Origin: Ruminococcus sp.
Lineage (GTDB): Bacteria; Bacillota; Clostridia; Oscillospirales; Ruminococcaceae
Reading direction: 5' to 3'
Length of the DNA: 64,000 nt
NCBI GenBank assembly: GCA_017472145.1
Contig: JAFUQX010000021.1
Span: 30,289 to 94,288 of the forward strand
Every line of letters starts with the position of its first letter. The first letter of the stretch is position 1. The position numbers were made by a program, and so were the translations under genes. Shown piece by piece: positions 33,952 to 43,072 of the stretch. The notes beneath the pieces were generated by a model. The model was not told where the DNA came from and ran no database searches. It saw only the letters and a program-made list of their open reading frames with translations.

Positions 33952-36345
33952 TTATTCTCTCAGACTTGCGCCCAGATCGCCCAGAGCCTTGAGTACACGC
34001 TTCATAGCGGCATCAGCCTGTTCGTCTGTCAGCGTGCCCTCGCTGGAACGCATGCTGATGGAGAAGGATACGCTCTTCATGCCCTCGGCAATCTGCTGAC
34101 CCTTGTATACATCAAACAGAGTCACCTTCTCCAGAATCTTGCCTACAGCGCCCTTGATGGCCTTCTCCATTGTACCTACCGGCAGTGTGTCCTCACACAG
34201 CAGGCTCAGGTCTCTTGTGATCGCCGGGAACTTCGGTGTTTCTTTGTAGGTAACCTCCGTCTGTGCCAGCGGCAGCATTTCCGTTGCACAGAGCTTTGCA
34301 GCATATACTCTTGTACCAAAGCCATAGGTCTCCTGTACCGCCGGATGAATCTCACCCAGATAGCCGATGGCCTGTCCCTTGCAGAGGATCACTGCACTTC
34401 GGCCCGGATGGAGTGCACAAACCTCATCAAAGGTATTGTCTTCAGAAGCACGTACATACTCACAATCAGAAATGCCGATCTCGCTGAGCAGAGCCTCTAC
34501 CGTGCCCTTCAGTTCGAAGAAATCAACATCCTCGCCGTACATACCCACTGTCAGACGGGACGGTTCACTGGGAAGCTGGCCCTCCTCTGTAGGAATATAC
34601 TCCTTGCCTACCTCGAACAGCTTCACACCTGCGTTGCGGTTCTTGTAGTTGCCGGCCAGAATCTCCAGCATAGACGGCAGTGTGGTCGTACGCATGATGC
34701 TGGTGTCTTCACCCAGCGGATTCATAATGGTAATGGTCTTGCGCAGACGGCTGTCTTCCGGCAGACCGATCTTGTCAAAATACTTCGGAGAAATGAAGGA
34801 GTATGTCAGAATGCCGTAGCAGCCCAGAGATACCATGGTGTTCTCGATGGTGCGCAGGAATTTCTGATCCGGAGTCAGCGCTGCATTGGCCGCACCGGTC
34901 AGAACGGTGGACGGGATGTTATTGTAGCCGTAGATACGTGCAACTTCCTCTGCAATATCCGCCGGACGCTCCAGATCGATACGGAAGCTCGGGGAAATGC
35001 AGACGCCGTCTCTGACCTCGATGCCCAGACCATTCAGTGTGCGTACCATGGTCTCCTCCGGAATGTCTGTGCCCAGAAAGCCATTGATCCACGCCGGATC
35101 AAAGGGGATCTCATTTCTCGGCTTGATGCTCTTTACCACGTCGATGTGGCTGGCCACAGGCTCACCTGCACCCAGCTCCTGAACCAGCTGAAGGGCACGG
35201 GTCAGCGAACGCAGACAGCCCTCCGCATCCAGGCCCTTTTCATAGCGTGCAGAAGCGTCGGTACGCATGCCCAGCTTCTTTGCCGTACGGCGAACCTGTA
35301 CCGGCTCGAAGTATGCAGACTCGAACACGACTGTAGTGGTATCATCCATAATGCCGCTGTACTCGCCGCCCATTACACCAGCGACTGCGATAGGCTTTTC
35401 TGTATCGGCAATGACCAGCATTTCCGGAGAAAGCCGACGCACCTGTCCGTCCAGTGTGGTGATCTCCTCACCGTCCTTTGCATTGCGCACGATGATGTGA
35501 GAATCCTTTACATAGCGCAGGTCAAAGGCATGCATCGGCTGGCCGTATTCCAGCATAACGTAGTTGGTGATATCTACCAGATTGTTGATCGGACGAACGC
35601 CGCTTGCACGGAGACGCTCACGCATCCATCTGGGAGACGGGCCGATCTTTACATTCCTGACAAGGCCTGCCGCATAACGAGGGCAGAGCACTTCATTTTC
35701 AATATCCACCTTGAGGATCTCGTTGATGTCCTCATCCGTGCCGGTGAAGGCCGGTTCTTCCACGCAGAGCGGTGTGTCAAAGGTCACAGCGGCTTCTCTG
35801 GCCAGACCAACCACAGACATGCAGTCCGGGCGGTTGGAGGTGATCTCAAATTCAACGGATGTATCATTCAGGCCGATTGCCTCGTGAATATCCTGGCCGA
35901 TTCTGCAATCCTCCTGAATGAGGAAAATGCCGTCCGCAATGGCATAGGGAAAATCGTGGGTAGTCAGACCCAGCTCGCCCAGAGAGCACAGCATGCCGCA
36001 GCTCTCCACGCCTCTCAGCTTGCCCTTCTTGATTTTGATGCCGCCCGGCAGCTCTGCACCGACCAGCGCAACCGGAACGATGTCACCAGCACTTACATTG
36101 GGTGCGCCCGTTACGATCTGAATCGGTTCGCCCTGGCCTACATCTACCTGGCATACGACCAGATGGTCCGAATTTTCGTGGGGCACAACAGACAGCAGCT
36201 GTCCCACAACGACATTCTTCACTTCGCTGCCCTCAGTCTCATAGCACTCCACCTTGGAGCCGCTCATGGTCATCCCTGCGCAGAATTCTGCTGCGGGGAT
36301 ATCCTTCTTGATATAATCAGAAAGCCATTTCATAGATAAATTCAT
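33952..36345 (-). CDS. pheT: Phenylalanyl-tRNA synthetase, beta subunit
   Basis: A 797-residue subunit of the (alpha-beta)2 enzyme that charges tRNA-Phe. It has the MKWLSDYIKKDIPAAEF start, the EMAP/tRNA-binding domain (VGQLLSVVPHENSDHLVVCQVD), B3/B4 editing domain (FEITSNRPDCMSVVGLARE), B5 domain, and the C-terminal anticodon-binding FDX-ACB domain (KFPAITRDLSLLCEDTLPVG). GGAGG lies 9 nt before the ATG. The gene follows pheS by 33 nt and is controlled by the same T-box leader. Confidence 0.97.
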   Translation of the reverse strand: MNLSMKWLSDYIKKDIPAAEFCAGMTMSGSKVECYETEGSEVKNVVVGQLLSVVPHENSDHLVVCQVDVGQGEPIQIVTGAPNVSAGDIVPVALVGAELPGGIKIKKGKLRGVESCGMLCSLGELGLTTHDFPYAIADGIFLIQEDCRIGQDIHEAIGLNDTSVEFEITSNRPDCMSVVGLAREAAVTFDTPLCVEEPAFTGTDEDINEILKVDIENEVLCPRYAAGLVRNVKIGPSPRWMRERLRASGVRPINNLVDITNYVMLEYGQPMHAFDLRYVKDSHIIVRNAKDGEEITTLDGQVRRLSPEMLVIADTEKPIAVAGVMGGEYSGIMDDTTTVVFESAYFEPVQVRRTAKKLGMRTDASARYEKGLDAEGCLRSLTRALQLVQELGAGEPVASHIDVVKSIKPRNEIPFDPAWINGFLGTDIPEETMVRTLNGLGIEVRDGVCISPSFRIDLERPADIAEEVARIYGYNNIPSTVLTGAANAALTPDQKFLRTIENTMVSLGCYGILTYSFISPKYFDKIGLPEDSRLRKTITIMNPLGEDTSIMRTTTLPSMLEILAGNYKNRNAGVKLFEVGKEYIPTEEGQLPSEPSRLTVGMYGEDVDFFELKGTVEALLSEIGISDCEYVRASEDNTFDEVCALHPGRSAVILCKGQAIGYLGEIHPAVQETYGFGTRVYAAKLCATEMLPLAQTEVTYKETPKFPAITRDLSLLCEDTLPVGTMEKAIKGAVGKILEKVTLFDVYKGQQIAEGMKSVSFSISMRSSEGTLTDEQADAAMKRVLKALGDLGASLRE

Positions 36346-36378
36346 TGTTTTCTTCCTCCTTTACATCGTAATAGCTGA

Positions 36379-37410
36379 TCAGAACTGCTCCAGGAAACGG
36401 TAGTCGTTTTCGAACAGCAGACGCATATCACTGATGTTATAGCGGCGCATAACCACACGCTCCAGACCCAGACCAAATGCAAAGCCGGAGTACACACTGC
36501 TGTCAATGCCGCAGCCCTCCAGGACCTTCGGGTGAACCATACCTGCACCCAGCAGCTCAATATAGCCCTCGTTCTTACAGATGCGGCAGCCCTTACCCAT
36601 ACAGCCAAAGCACATGACATCGACCTCAGCACTCGGCTCTGTGAACGGGAAGTGGTGAGGACGCAGACGGATCTTGCAGTCCGGGCCGTACAGACGCTTC
36701 ATCAGCATCTCCAGTGTGCCCTTGAGATCGGCCATGGTAATGCCCTTGTCTACAACCAGCCCCTCGATCTGATGGAACAGGGGAGAATGTGTGGCATCCA
36801 CTGCATCCGAACGGAATACACGGCCCGGTGAAATAACACGGATCGGCGGCTTCTGATTTTCCATAACGTGGACCTGCACAGAGGAGGTCTGTGTACGCAG
36901 CAGGATGTTGTCTGTGATGTAGAAGGTATCCTGTGTGTCTCTGGCCGGATGATCCGGCGGCAGATTCAGGGCCTCAAAGTTGTAATAATCGTATTCTACC
37001 TCAGGGCCGTCTGCAATTTCAAAGCCCATGCCCAGGAAGATTTCCTTGATCTCATTTTCTACGATTGCCAGCGGATGCAGGCTGCCCAGAGACTGCTTCT
37101 GGCCCGGCAGGGTCACATCGATCGTTTCGGAGGCGAGACGAGCCTGCATTTCAAGCCGGGTGATCTCTGTCTGCTTTGCAGCAATGGCCTCCTCGATGAA
37201 GGTACGCACCTCATTGGCCAGCTGTCCCATAACCGGACGTTCCTCAGCGGTGAGCTTTCCCATCTGCTTGAGGATAGCGGTGAGCGCCCCCTTTTTGCCC
37301 AGGAATTTTACACGCAGGGCATCCAGAGCCTTTGCGTCCTTGACTGCGCTGAGCTCCGCATCAGCTTCTGCACGGATTGCTTCCAGTTGTTCTTTCATAT
37401 CATCAATCAT
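36379..37410 (-). CDS. pheS: Phenylalanyl-tRNA synthetase, alpha subunit
   Basis: A 343-residue catalytic subunit. An N-terminal coiled coil (about 1-90) that binds tRNA is followed by the class II core with motif 2 ([25 protein letters not shown]), the [15 protein letters not shown] segment and motif 3 ([15 protein letters not shown]). [18 protein letters not shown] insertion has four closely spaced cysteines and may bind zinc. The start is the ATG at 37410 (AAAGG upstream); the longer frame to 37533 runs through the T-box terminator and is not protein. First gene of the pheST operon. Confidence 0.97.
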   Translation of the reverse strand: MIDDMKEQLEAIRAEADAELSAVKDAKALDALRVKFLGKKGALTAILKQMGKLTAEERPVMGQLANEVRTFIEEAIAAKQTEITRLEMQARLASETIDVTLPGQKQSLGSLHPLAIVENEIKEIFLGMGFEIADGPEVEYDYYNFEALNLPPDHPARDTQDTFYITDNILLRTQTSSVQVHVMENQKPPIRVISPGRVFRSDAVDATHSPLFHQIEGLVVDKGITMADLKGTLEMLMKRLYGPDCKIRLRPHHFPFTEPSAEVDVMCFGCMGKGCRICKNEGYIELLGAGMVHPKVLEGCGIDSSVYSGFAFGLGLERVVMRRYNISDMRLLFENDYRFLEQF

Positions 37411-37700
37411 CCTTTCACGGCGTTGCCGTATATAATTTTTGATGCGCCAGGAAACGGCATAAAAAAAGCCCTGTCCCGAAAACAGGACAAGACACAGCTT
37501 GCTTGTAACCACCCATTTCCCAAGAGCCATCACTCTCTTGTCTTTAACGCAGACATAACGTCCCGGCCTACAGCAAAAAGGTTCAGCCGGACCACTCGGA
37601 AGTGAACTTCAGAATCAATGAAAACAGCGCATTTACAGCCGTGATGCGCCTCTCTGAGGGATTCATTCTGACTCCTACTCTCTCCGTCACAGTGTTCTAT
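37411..37700 (-). ncRNA. T-box leader of pheST (Phe-specific)
   Basis: The ~290-nt leader on the minus strand has T-box hallmarks: a long stem I region, a TTC (Phe) triplet at 37606-37604 within GAAGTTCACTTC as candidate specifier, and a T-box-like GGGTGGTTAC at about 37516-37506. It ends in a terminator at 37490-37461 (TGTCCTG/CGGGACA followed by seven T). Uncharged tRNA-Phe would favour antitermination. The T-box core departs from the usual TGGTACCGCG. Confidence 0.85.
37461..37490 (-). terminator. T-box terminator hairpin before pheS
   Basis: A 7-bp stem with TTTT loop followed by GGC and seven T, within the T-box leader. Confidence 0.85.
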
Positions 37701-37705
37701 TTAGT

Positions 37706-37734
37706 ATTATAGTCAATCTCTCAAAAAAAATCAA
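37706..37734 (-). promoter_or_regulatory. Promoter of the pheST operon
   Basis: Minus strand TTGATT (37734-37729) and TATAAT (37711-37706), spacer 17 nt. It runs back to back with the promoter at 37743. Confidence 0.85.
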
Positions 37735-37742
37735 GTCTTTTC

Positions 37743-37771
37743 TTGAAATTTTTCTTTTTTTATGGTAAAAT
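37743..37771 (+). promoter_or_regulatory. Promoter of the DUF6106-like gene
   Basis: TTGAAA at 37743-37748, a 17-nt spacer and TAAAAT at 37766-37771. Confidence 0.75.
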
Positions 37772-37836
37772 GGTTCTATATATTATTCTAGGGCATGCTG
37801 GCAGAAATTCAGTGTGCAGAAAAGGAGATTTTTACT

Positions 37837-38358
37837 ATGACAGACCATTTTACCGAGCATCTGGTAAAGAAGGTGCCTACCTCTCAGGAGAAAACAAAAC
37901 AGCTTCTGATGGTTCTGGCGGCCATCGTTCTCACGGTCGGTACAGCCTATATGGCGCTGGCCACAGGCTGGCTTATTATTCTGACCCTTACAATGGGTGT
38001 GATCTATGGAGCCTACTATATCCTGTCCGGCCTGGGGATCGAGTATGAGTATACCTTCACCAACGGCGAGCTGGATGTGGACAAGATCATGGGAAAGCGG
38101 AAAAGAACCAATCTGATCACAGTGGATGCGTCCAAATTTGAGGCCTTCGGTGCACTGACAGATGATGTTGAGGACAAGCCCGAGGCCACACTGGTACTGT
38201 GCAGCGACAATACCGGCGAGGGTGAGTATTATGCAGATCTTATCACCGAGGAATACGGCGAGACACGCCTGATTTTCACACCCAGTGAGAAGATGGTGTC
38301 CTATATCGAGGAGGCGCTGCCCCGGACACTGAGATACCGCAGTCAGCATGGAATATAA
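37837..38358 (+). CDS. DUF6106-like membrane protein
   Basis: A 173-residue protein with two adjacent membrane helices (about 25-70) followed by a cytoplasmic beta-rich domain that resembles a PH-like or YcxB-type fold (YEYTFTNGELDVDKIMGKRKR). It probably belongs to the DUF6106 family; no function is known. The ATG at 37837 has AAAGGAG upstream. It is followed after 14 nt by a DUF1294 gene in the same direction, so they probably share a transcript. Confidence 0.68.
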   Translation: MTDHFTEHLVKKVPTSQEKTKQLLMVLAAIVLTVGTAYMALATGWLIILTLTMGVIYGAYYILSGLGIEYEYTFTNGELDVDKIMGKRKRTNLITVDASKFEAFGALTDDVEDKPEATLVLCSDNTGEGEYYADLITEEYGETRLIFTPSEKMVSYIEEALPRTLRYRSQHGI

Positions 38359-38372
38359 AGAAGGAGACTGCT

Positions 38373-38660
38373 ATGCTGAAGTGGATTCTGATCTATGTGC
38401 TGATCATGAGTGTGATCGCATTTGCAGCGATGGGCCTTGACAAGCGCCGGGCCAGGAAGGGGCAGTGGCGGATCCCGGAGAAGATGTTGTTTCTGTTTGT
38501 CATCCTCGGCGGCGGCGCAGGCGGACTTGCGGGAATGTATCTGTTCCGGCACAAGACCAAGCACTGGTATTTTGCCATCGGCTTTCCGGTGATTTTCGTA
38601 CTGGAGCTGGTGGGTGTAATTGCATTGTACATATTTACAGATGGATTTGCCTTTTTTTGA
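38373..38660 (+). CDS. DUF1294 family membrane protein
   Basis: A 95-residue protein with three membrane segments. The DUF1294 signature is clear: MGLDKRRARKGQWRIPEK after the first helix, then GGGAGGLAGMYLFRHKTKH. The function is unknown. It follows the DUF6106-like gene with AGGAG 7 nt before the ATG. Confidence 0.85.
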   Translation: MLKWILIYVLIMSVIAFAAMGLDKRRARKGQWRIPEKMLFLFVILGGGAGGLAGMYLFRHKTKHWYFAIGFPVIFVLELVGVIALYIFTDGFAFF

Positions 38661-38735
38661 TGTTGAATATGACTAAAATATAGCACGTTAAGTTGTAAGA
38701 AATGCCCAAATTATCGGCGAAAGCCGGTGAATCGC

Positions 38736-38764
38736 TGTACAAACTCTGTGTTGTTTGCTATAAT
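38736..38764 (+). promoter_or_regulatory. Promoter of the GH25 gene
   Basis: TATAAT at 38759-38764 with a weak -35 (TGTACA at 38736-38741) at 17 nt. A GGC-GAAA-GCC mini-hairpin (38717-38726) lies just upstream. Confidence 0.6.
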
Positions 38765-38807
38765 ATAATGTATTGTGTAAATTGATTATAGGAATGGAGA
38801 ATGAGTT

Positions 38808-41201
38808 ATGCGTTTTTTATGCAGGAAGGGGCTGTGCCTGCTTTTATCCGGGCTGATTGCAATGAGTGCTTTGGCAAGTCCGGTATCAGCGGCGGAGCAG
38901 GCCGCAGACACAGCCGCTGAAGAAACAGGCAAAGCAGAAGCTGCTGCAGAGCCGTCAGATGAAATTCCTTCTATCGAGAGGGAAAACTGGCTTTCTGTAA
39001 CGACAGAGGTTCTGACTTATTATGCAAAGTATGCAGCCGGCTTGAATCCGGAAGCCAGCCAGGCCGATACAGCCTTTTACGATGCAAATCAGGATGGTGT
39101 GATCGATCTGGCGGATGCGACCTGCTTTTTGCAGATCTATGCTTTTTATGGAGCCAGTGTGCCCTATGAGGGATACATTCCGGTTCGGGATGGGAGCGGT
39201 TCTTCTGAGGAAACCGAACCGACTGCAACTGTAACCACAACAGATGAGGTTATTGTGACTTCCATAACAGAGGGAAGCACAGAAACAACTGCTCCGGTTT
39301 CGGAGAGCACGACTGTTCCAACTGAAACGGTAAATATAACAACTGCTTCATCCAGGACCGCAGCTGTTACAAGCACTGTGACCACGGCAGTTCCTGTAAA
39401 TACAAGTGTGCTGGCCAAGCCGGCCACCATTTTCTCATCCCAGACGACTGCGGATGTACAGACAACCGCTGTATCCGGTGAAATAACAGCTGTGTCCGGA
39501 AGCAGTACATCGACCACAGCGGCTGTTACTGCGTCCACAACGACCGGTAAGCTCGGCGGTGCAGCTGGATATACGGAAACCACCACTGCTGTAGTCACTG
39601 CCTCCTCAACGGCCGTTGCAACGGAGCTTGTGACCCGTACGCCCCTGACCTATGGCATAGATGTTTCTGTATACCAGGGAGAAGTAGACTGGGAAGCAGT
39701 AAAGGACAGCGGCGTGGAGTTTGCGATCATCCGTGCAGGCTATGGACGGCACCTGAATCAGGAGGACAAGTATTTCGATGTCAATATGCAGAACGCCAAG
39801 GCGGCTGGAATTGACTGCGGGGCTTACTGGTTCAGCTATGCAACCACCCCGGAAGCGGCTGTTCTGGAGGCGGATGTGTTCTATGAGGTTATCAAGGATT
39901 ATCAGTTTGAATATCCTGTATTCTTTGACTATGAGACAAGTGCGCAGTACATGCTGAAGCCGGAGGAAAGCACAGCGATCATCCAGGCCTTCTGTAAGCG
40001 GATGGAATCCTATGGATACTATGTATCCCTGTGCAGCTATGTGAATTTCCTGAACAACAGAATTGAGCCGGCCGTATTTGATGATTATGATACATGGATC
40101 GCTCATTATGATGTAGATGTTCCGAATTTCCGTTATAATTATGGTATGTGGCAGTATTCCTGCACCGGCACTGTACCGGGAATCGATGCGGAGGTAGATC
40201 TGAACTACGCTTATAAGGATTATCCGCAGATCATGCTGAATTATGATCTCAATGGCTTTGGTGAGCGTGTCACGGTTACTGAAACAACGATCGTTCCGGC
40301 GGAAACAACAACGACAACGGTTAAAACTACAACAAAGGCTGTAACTACCACAGCTAAGACCACTGCGACAACGGCTAGATCCACAACAAAGGCTGTAACT
40401 ACCACGATCAAGGCTGCAACAACAACGGCCAAGACTACAACAGATGCAGCGGTTACAACGATGACAACCAAGACCACAACAAAGGCTGCATCCACCACGA
40501 CCAAGGCCACAACGACGACAGTCAGGACTACAACCAAGGCTGCAGAAACTACAACTGTGTCTGCTCCTGTGACCCGTACGCCCCTGACCTATGGCATAGA
40601 GGTTTCTGCCTATCAGGGAGAAGTAGACTGGGAAGCAGTAAAGGACAGCGGCGTGGAGTTTGCGATCATCCGTGCAGGCTATGGACGGCACCTGAATCAG
40701 GAGGATAAGTATTTCGATGTCAATATGCAGAACGCCAAGGCGGCTGGGATCGACTGCGGAGCCTACTGGTTCAGCTATGCAGTGACTCCGGAGGAAGCCA
40801 TTCTGGAGGCCGATGTATTCTATGAGGTCATCAAGGGCTATCAGTTTGAATATCCTGTATTCCTTGACTATGAGACAAGCGAACAGTATGAACTGACACC
40901 GGAGGAGAGCACAGCGATCATCCAGGCCTTCTGTGAGCGAATGGAATCCTATGGGTACTATGTATCTCTGAGCAGCCATGTGGATTTTCTGAATGACAGA
41001 ATCGAGCCGTCCGTGTACGAGGACTATGATACATACATTGCGGATTATGATGCAGATGTGCCTGATTTTGCATATAATTACGGCATATGGCAGTTCTCCT
41101 GCACCGGCACCGTACCGGGTATCAGCACAGAGGTAAGGCTAAGCTATGCCTACAATGATTATCCCGGGATCATGATCTATAACAAGCTCAACGGCTTTTA
41201 A
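38808..41201 (+). CDS. Secreted protein with two GH25 lysozyme domains, Thr linkers and a dockerin-like half-repeat
   Basis: A 797-residue exported protein. A signal peptide (about 1-28) is followed by an acidic stretch and one calcium-loop-like unit (DANQDGVIDLADATCFLQIY, residues 92-111) that looks like half a dockerin. Next come a ~140-residue Thr/Ser linker, GH25 domain 1 (about 278-480), a Thr/Lys-rich linker, and GH25 domain 2 (about 591-797). GH25 enzymes cleave the muramyl bond of peptidoglycan. Domain 1 has GIDVSVYQG (Asp285) and FFDYET (Asp374, Glu376). Domain 2 has GIEVSAYQG, so the first acidic residue is Glu598 instead of Asp, while Asp687 and Glu689 remain. The two domains are nearly identical at DNA level, offset 939 bp. 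Confidence 0.9.
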   Translation: MRFLCRKGLCLLLSGLIAMSALASPVSAAEQAADTAAEETGKAEAAAEPSDEIPSIERENWLSVTTEVLTYYAKYAAGLNPEASQADTAFYDANQDGVIDLADATCFLQIYAFYGASVPYEGYIPVRDGSGSSEETEPTATVTTTDEVIVTSITEGSTETTAPVSESTTVPTETVNITTASSRTAAVTSTVTTAVPVNTSVLAKPATIFSSQTTADVQTTAVSGEITAVSGSSTSTTAAVTASTTTGKLGGAAGYTETTTAVVTASSTAVATELVTRTPLTYGIDVSVYQGEVDWEAVKDSGVEFAIIRAGYGRHLNQEDKYFDVNMQNAKAAGIDCGAYWFSYATTPEAAVLEADVFYEVIKDYQFEYPVFFDYETSAQYMLKPEESTAIIQAFCKRMESYGYYVSLCSYVNFLNNRIEPAVFDDYDTWIAHYDVDVPNFRYNYGMWQYSCTGTVPGIDAEVDLNYAYKDYPQIMLNYDLNGFGERVTVTETTIVPAETTTTTVKTTTKAVTTTAKTTATTARSTTKAVTTTIKAATTTAKTTTDAAVTTMTTKTTTKAASTTTKATTTTVRTTTKAAETTTVSAPVTRTPLTYGIEVSAYQGEVDWEAVKDSGVEFAIIRAGYGRHLNQEDKYFDVNMQNAKAAGIDCGAYWFSYAVTPEEAILEADVFYEVIKGYQFEYPVFLDYETSEQYELTPEESTAIIQAFCERMESYGYYVSLSSHVDFLNDRIEPSVYEDYDTYIADYDADVPDFAYNYGIWQFSCTGTVPGISTEVRLSYAYNDYPGIMIYNKLNGF
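39631..41199 (+). repeat. Duplicated GH25 domain (offset 939 bp)
   Basis: 39631-40250 and 40570-41190 are near-identical copies with long perfect runs around 39680-39800 and 40619-40739. They encode the two GH25 domains. Confidence 0.9.
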
Positions 41202-41221
41202 AGAAAGAGGGAATATCATTC

Positions 41222-42073
41222 ATGGCTAAAAATAAAAAAAAGAACGGCTGGGTGAAGCTTCTGCTGACGGTGCTTCTGCTGGTTGCAGCAGCTGCGGCGA
41301 TTCTTTTTCTGATTCTGTCCAGACAGTGCGGCGGAAGCCGTGAGATCCAGCAGGCTCAGGTTGAGATGCCTGTTGTGACAACAACAGCTGTCACCACTAC
41401 AACAACGGTTCCGACTACAACGGCCACGACTACAGTTACCACCACCACCCAGAAGGTCGTGGACTATGATATGAAGCTGGATCCGTCCTATGTAGAGCAG
41501 TATGATGCAACAAATTCCGATGTGGCCGGATGGATTCTCATTGATGGAACGATCGTAGATTACCCTGTGATCCAGTGCGGCGACAATGATACATACATTC
41601 ATTCAGACTGGATGGGCAACTACAGCTATTCCGGTTGTATCTACGAGGATTTCCGATGCAATATCGATAAGTCCAATCTGGTTCTGATGTATGGCCATAA
41701 CATGGCGGATGGCTCTATGTTCAGTACGCTCCGCAGCTATCAGAATGAGGAATGGGGCCGGGAGCATCTCTATTTTGAGGTGGCCTCTGAGGAAGCACGA
41801 TATCTCTATGAGGTCTTTTCTGTAAATGTGCTCTATGGCATGGCCGGGGCAGATTTCGGCTACTGGCGTCCGGAGGAGCCTTCTTCTCTGGAGCTGGATG
41901 AGGAAGAATTTGAGGAGTATATTGACAATATTGTGTCTACCTCCCTGATCTGGTACGGTGAGGACAATGTGCCGGAATATGGTGACCGTATCATCGGGCT
42001 TCAGACCTGCAATTCCGGAAACAACGACGGTATGCGCTGCCTGGTGTATGCAAAGTGCCTGGGTGAAAGATAA
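41222..42073 (+). CDS. srtB: Class B sortase
   Basis: A 283-residue membrane-anchored transpeptidase. A basic N-terminus and one TM (about 9-33) are followed by a Thr-rich spacer (about 55-80) and the sortase barrel. The catalytic residues are His159 (LMYGHNM), Cys263 (IGLQTC) and Arg272 (GMRCLVYAK). The layout (N-terminal helices, VAGWILIDGTIVDYPVIQ) is that of class B. Such enzymes attach surface proteins to the wall or build pili. The giant protein at 43997, with a C-terminal NAPKTSD signal, is a plausible client. It starts 20 nt after the GH25 gene, so it may be co-transcribed with it; a terminator follows. Confidence 0.9.
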   Translation: MAKNKKKNGWVKLLLTVLLLVAAAAAILFLILSRQCGGSREIQQAQVEMPVVTTTAVTTTTTVPTTTATTTVTTTTQKVVDYDMKLDPSYVEQYDATNSDVAGWILIDGTIVDYPVIQCGDNDTYIHSDWMGNYSYSGCIYEDFRCNIDKSNLVLMYGHNMADGSMFSTLRSYQNEEWGREHLYFEVASEEARYLYEVFSVNVLYGMAGADFGYWRPEEPSSLELDEEEFEEYIDNIVSTSLIWYGEDNVPEYGDRIIGLQTCNSGNNDGMRCLVYAKCLGER

Positions 42074-42082
42074 GAACTTGAG

Positions 42083-42117
42083 GAATGCTTCCGGCGGGCC
42101 GGAGGCATTCTTTTTTT
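42083..42117 (+). terminator. Terminator of the GH25-sortase operon
   Basis: GAATGCTTCCGGC pairs with GCCGGAGGCATTC, followed by seven T. Confidence 0.92.
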
Positions 42118-42134
42118 ACGAAGGAGGATATATC

Positions 42135-43016
42135 ATGGAAATGATCGATTTTGAATCGGTATGCAGGCTGTTCCCGGAGCGGAAGGCTGACTCCCACAAG
42201 GGACACTTCGGACGGCTTCTGTGCATTGCAGGGAGCATGCGTATGCCGGGCGCTGCTTGTATGGCTGTTTTTGGCGCACTGCGGTGCGGCGTGGGACTTC
42301 TGACCACGGCCACCGCTGAGCGGAACGTTCCCATTCTGGCCTCTGCCTGCTGGGAATCTATGTATCTGCCGCTGCATACGGATACAGAAGGATTTATCAC
42401 ATGGGCGGAGAATGAATCGATTCTGACAGAAGCCATCCGAAAGGCCGATGCAGTTCTTGTAGGCTGCGGTCTGGGTCAGACACAGGAAACCGCCCTTCTG
42501 GTGCAGCGTGTCATCGCAATAACCGAGGGGACGCTGATTCTGGACGCAGATGGTCTAAACATTGCATCCAGCTGCATAGATATAATCCATGAAAGGAAAG
42601 CGCCTGTGATCCTGACACCCCATCCCGGTGAGATGGCTCGTCTGCTGGGAACGGATACAAAAACGGTTCAGCAGTCTCGTCCGGAAGCGCTGCAAACGCT
42701 TTGCCGGATGCTGCCGCAAGCGGCGATCACACTCAAGGGGCATCATACGATTGTGGGACAGGGCGAAAGGATGTATATGAACCCTACAGGCAATCCCGGC
42801 ATGAGCAGGGGCGGCAGCGGCGACGTGCTGGCTGGAATGATCGCTTCCTTTGCGGCTCAGGGACTGACTCCTCTGGATGCTGTTACGGCGGGAGTTTATC
42901 TCCATGGAATGGCCGGGGATATCGCAGCCCGGAGGATGAGCCAGGCCGCAATGCTTCCCAGGGATCTGATCGCCTGCATCCCGGAGGTGTTCCGGAGTGT
43001 AGAGGAGAACCGCTGA
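42135..43016 (+). CDS. nnrD: ADP-dependent NAD(P)H-hydrate dehydratase
   Basis: A 293-residue repair enzyme that dehydrates damaged NADHX/NADPHX. It covers only the C-terminal (carbohydrate-kinase-like) half of the YjeF/NnrDE family. The signature NPTGNPGMSRGGSGDVLAGMI and the earlier KGHFGRLLCIAGS and VILTPHPGEMARLLG motifs are present. The epimerase half is not attached. A perfect AAGGAGG lies 8 nt before ATG 42135; the longer frame back to 41958 overlaps the sortase gene. Confidence 0.93.
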   Translation: MEMIDFESVCRLFPERKADSHKGHFGRLLCIAGSMRMPGAACMAVFGALRCGVGLLTTATAERNVPILASACWESMYLPLHTDTEGFITWAENESILTEAIRKADAVLVGCGLGQTQETALLVQRVIAITEGTLILDADGLNIASSCIDIIHERKAPVILTPHPGEMARLLGTDTKTVQQSRPEALQTLCRMLPQAAITLKGHHTIVGQGERMYMNPTGNPGMSRGGSGDVLAGMIASFAAQGLTPLDAVTAGVYLHGMAGDIAARRMSQAAMLPRDLIACIPEVFRSVEENR

Positions 43017-43072
43017 AAAAAAGGACGTTCAAACCGAAATTCATCTGAAATGACAAAAGGAGAGTGGATGGT

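Noticed and set aside
34345-36339. Open frame of 664 codons antisense to pheT
   Set aside because: pheT is full length and canonical; the antisense frame has no motif, promoter or ribosome binding site.
37411-37533. Longer N-terminus of PheS
   Set aside because: The extra codons cover the T-box terminator and antiterminator; the family start matches the ATG at 37410.
38717-38726. GGC-GAAA-GCC mini-hairpin before the GH25 gene as a riboswitch
   Set aside because: It lies upstream of the best promoter for that gene, so it would not be in the transcript, and no known aptamer pattern surrounds it.
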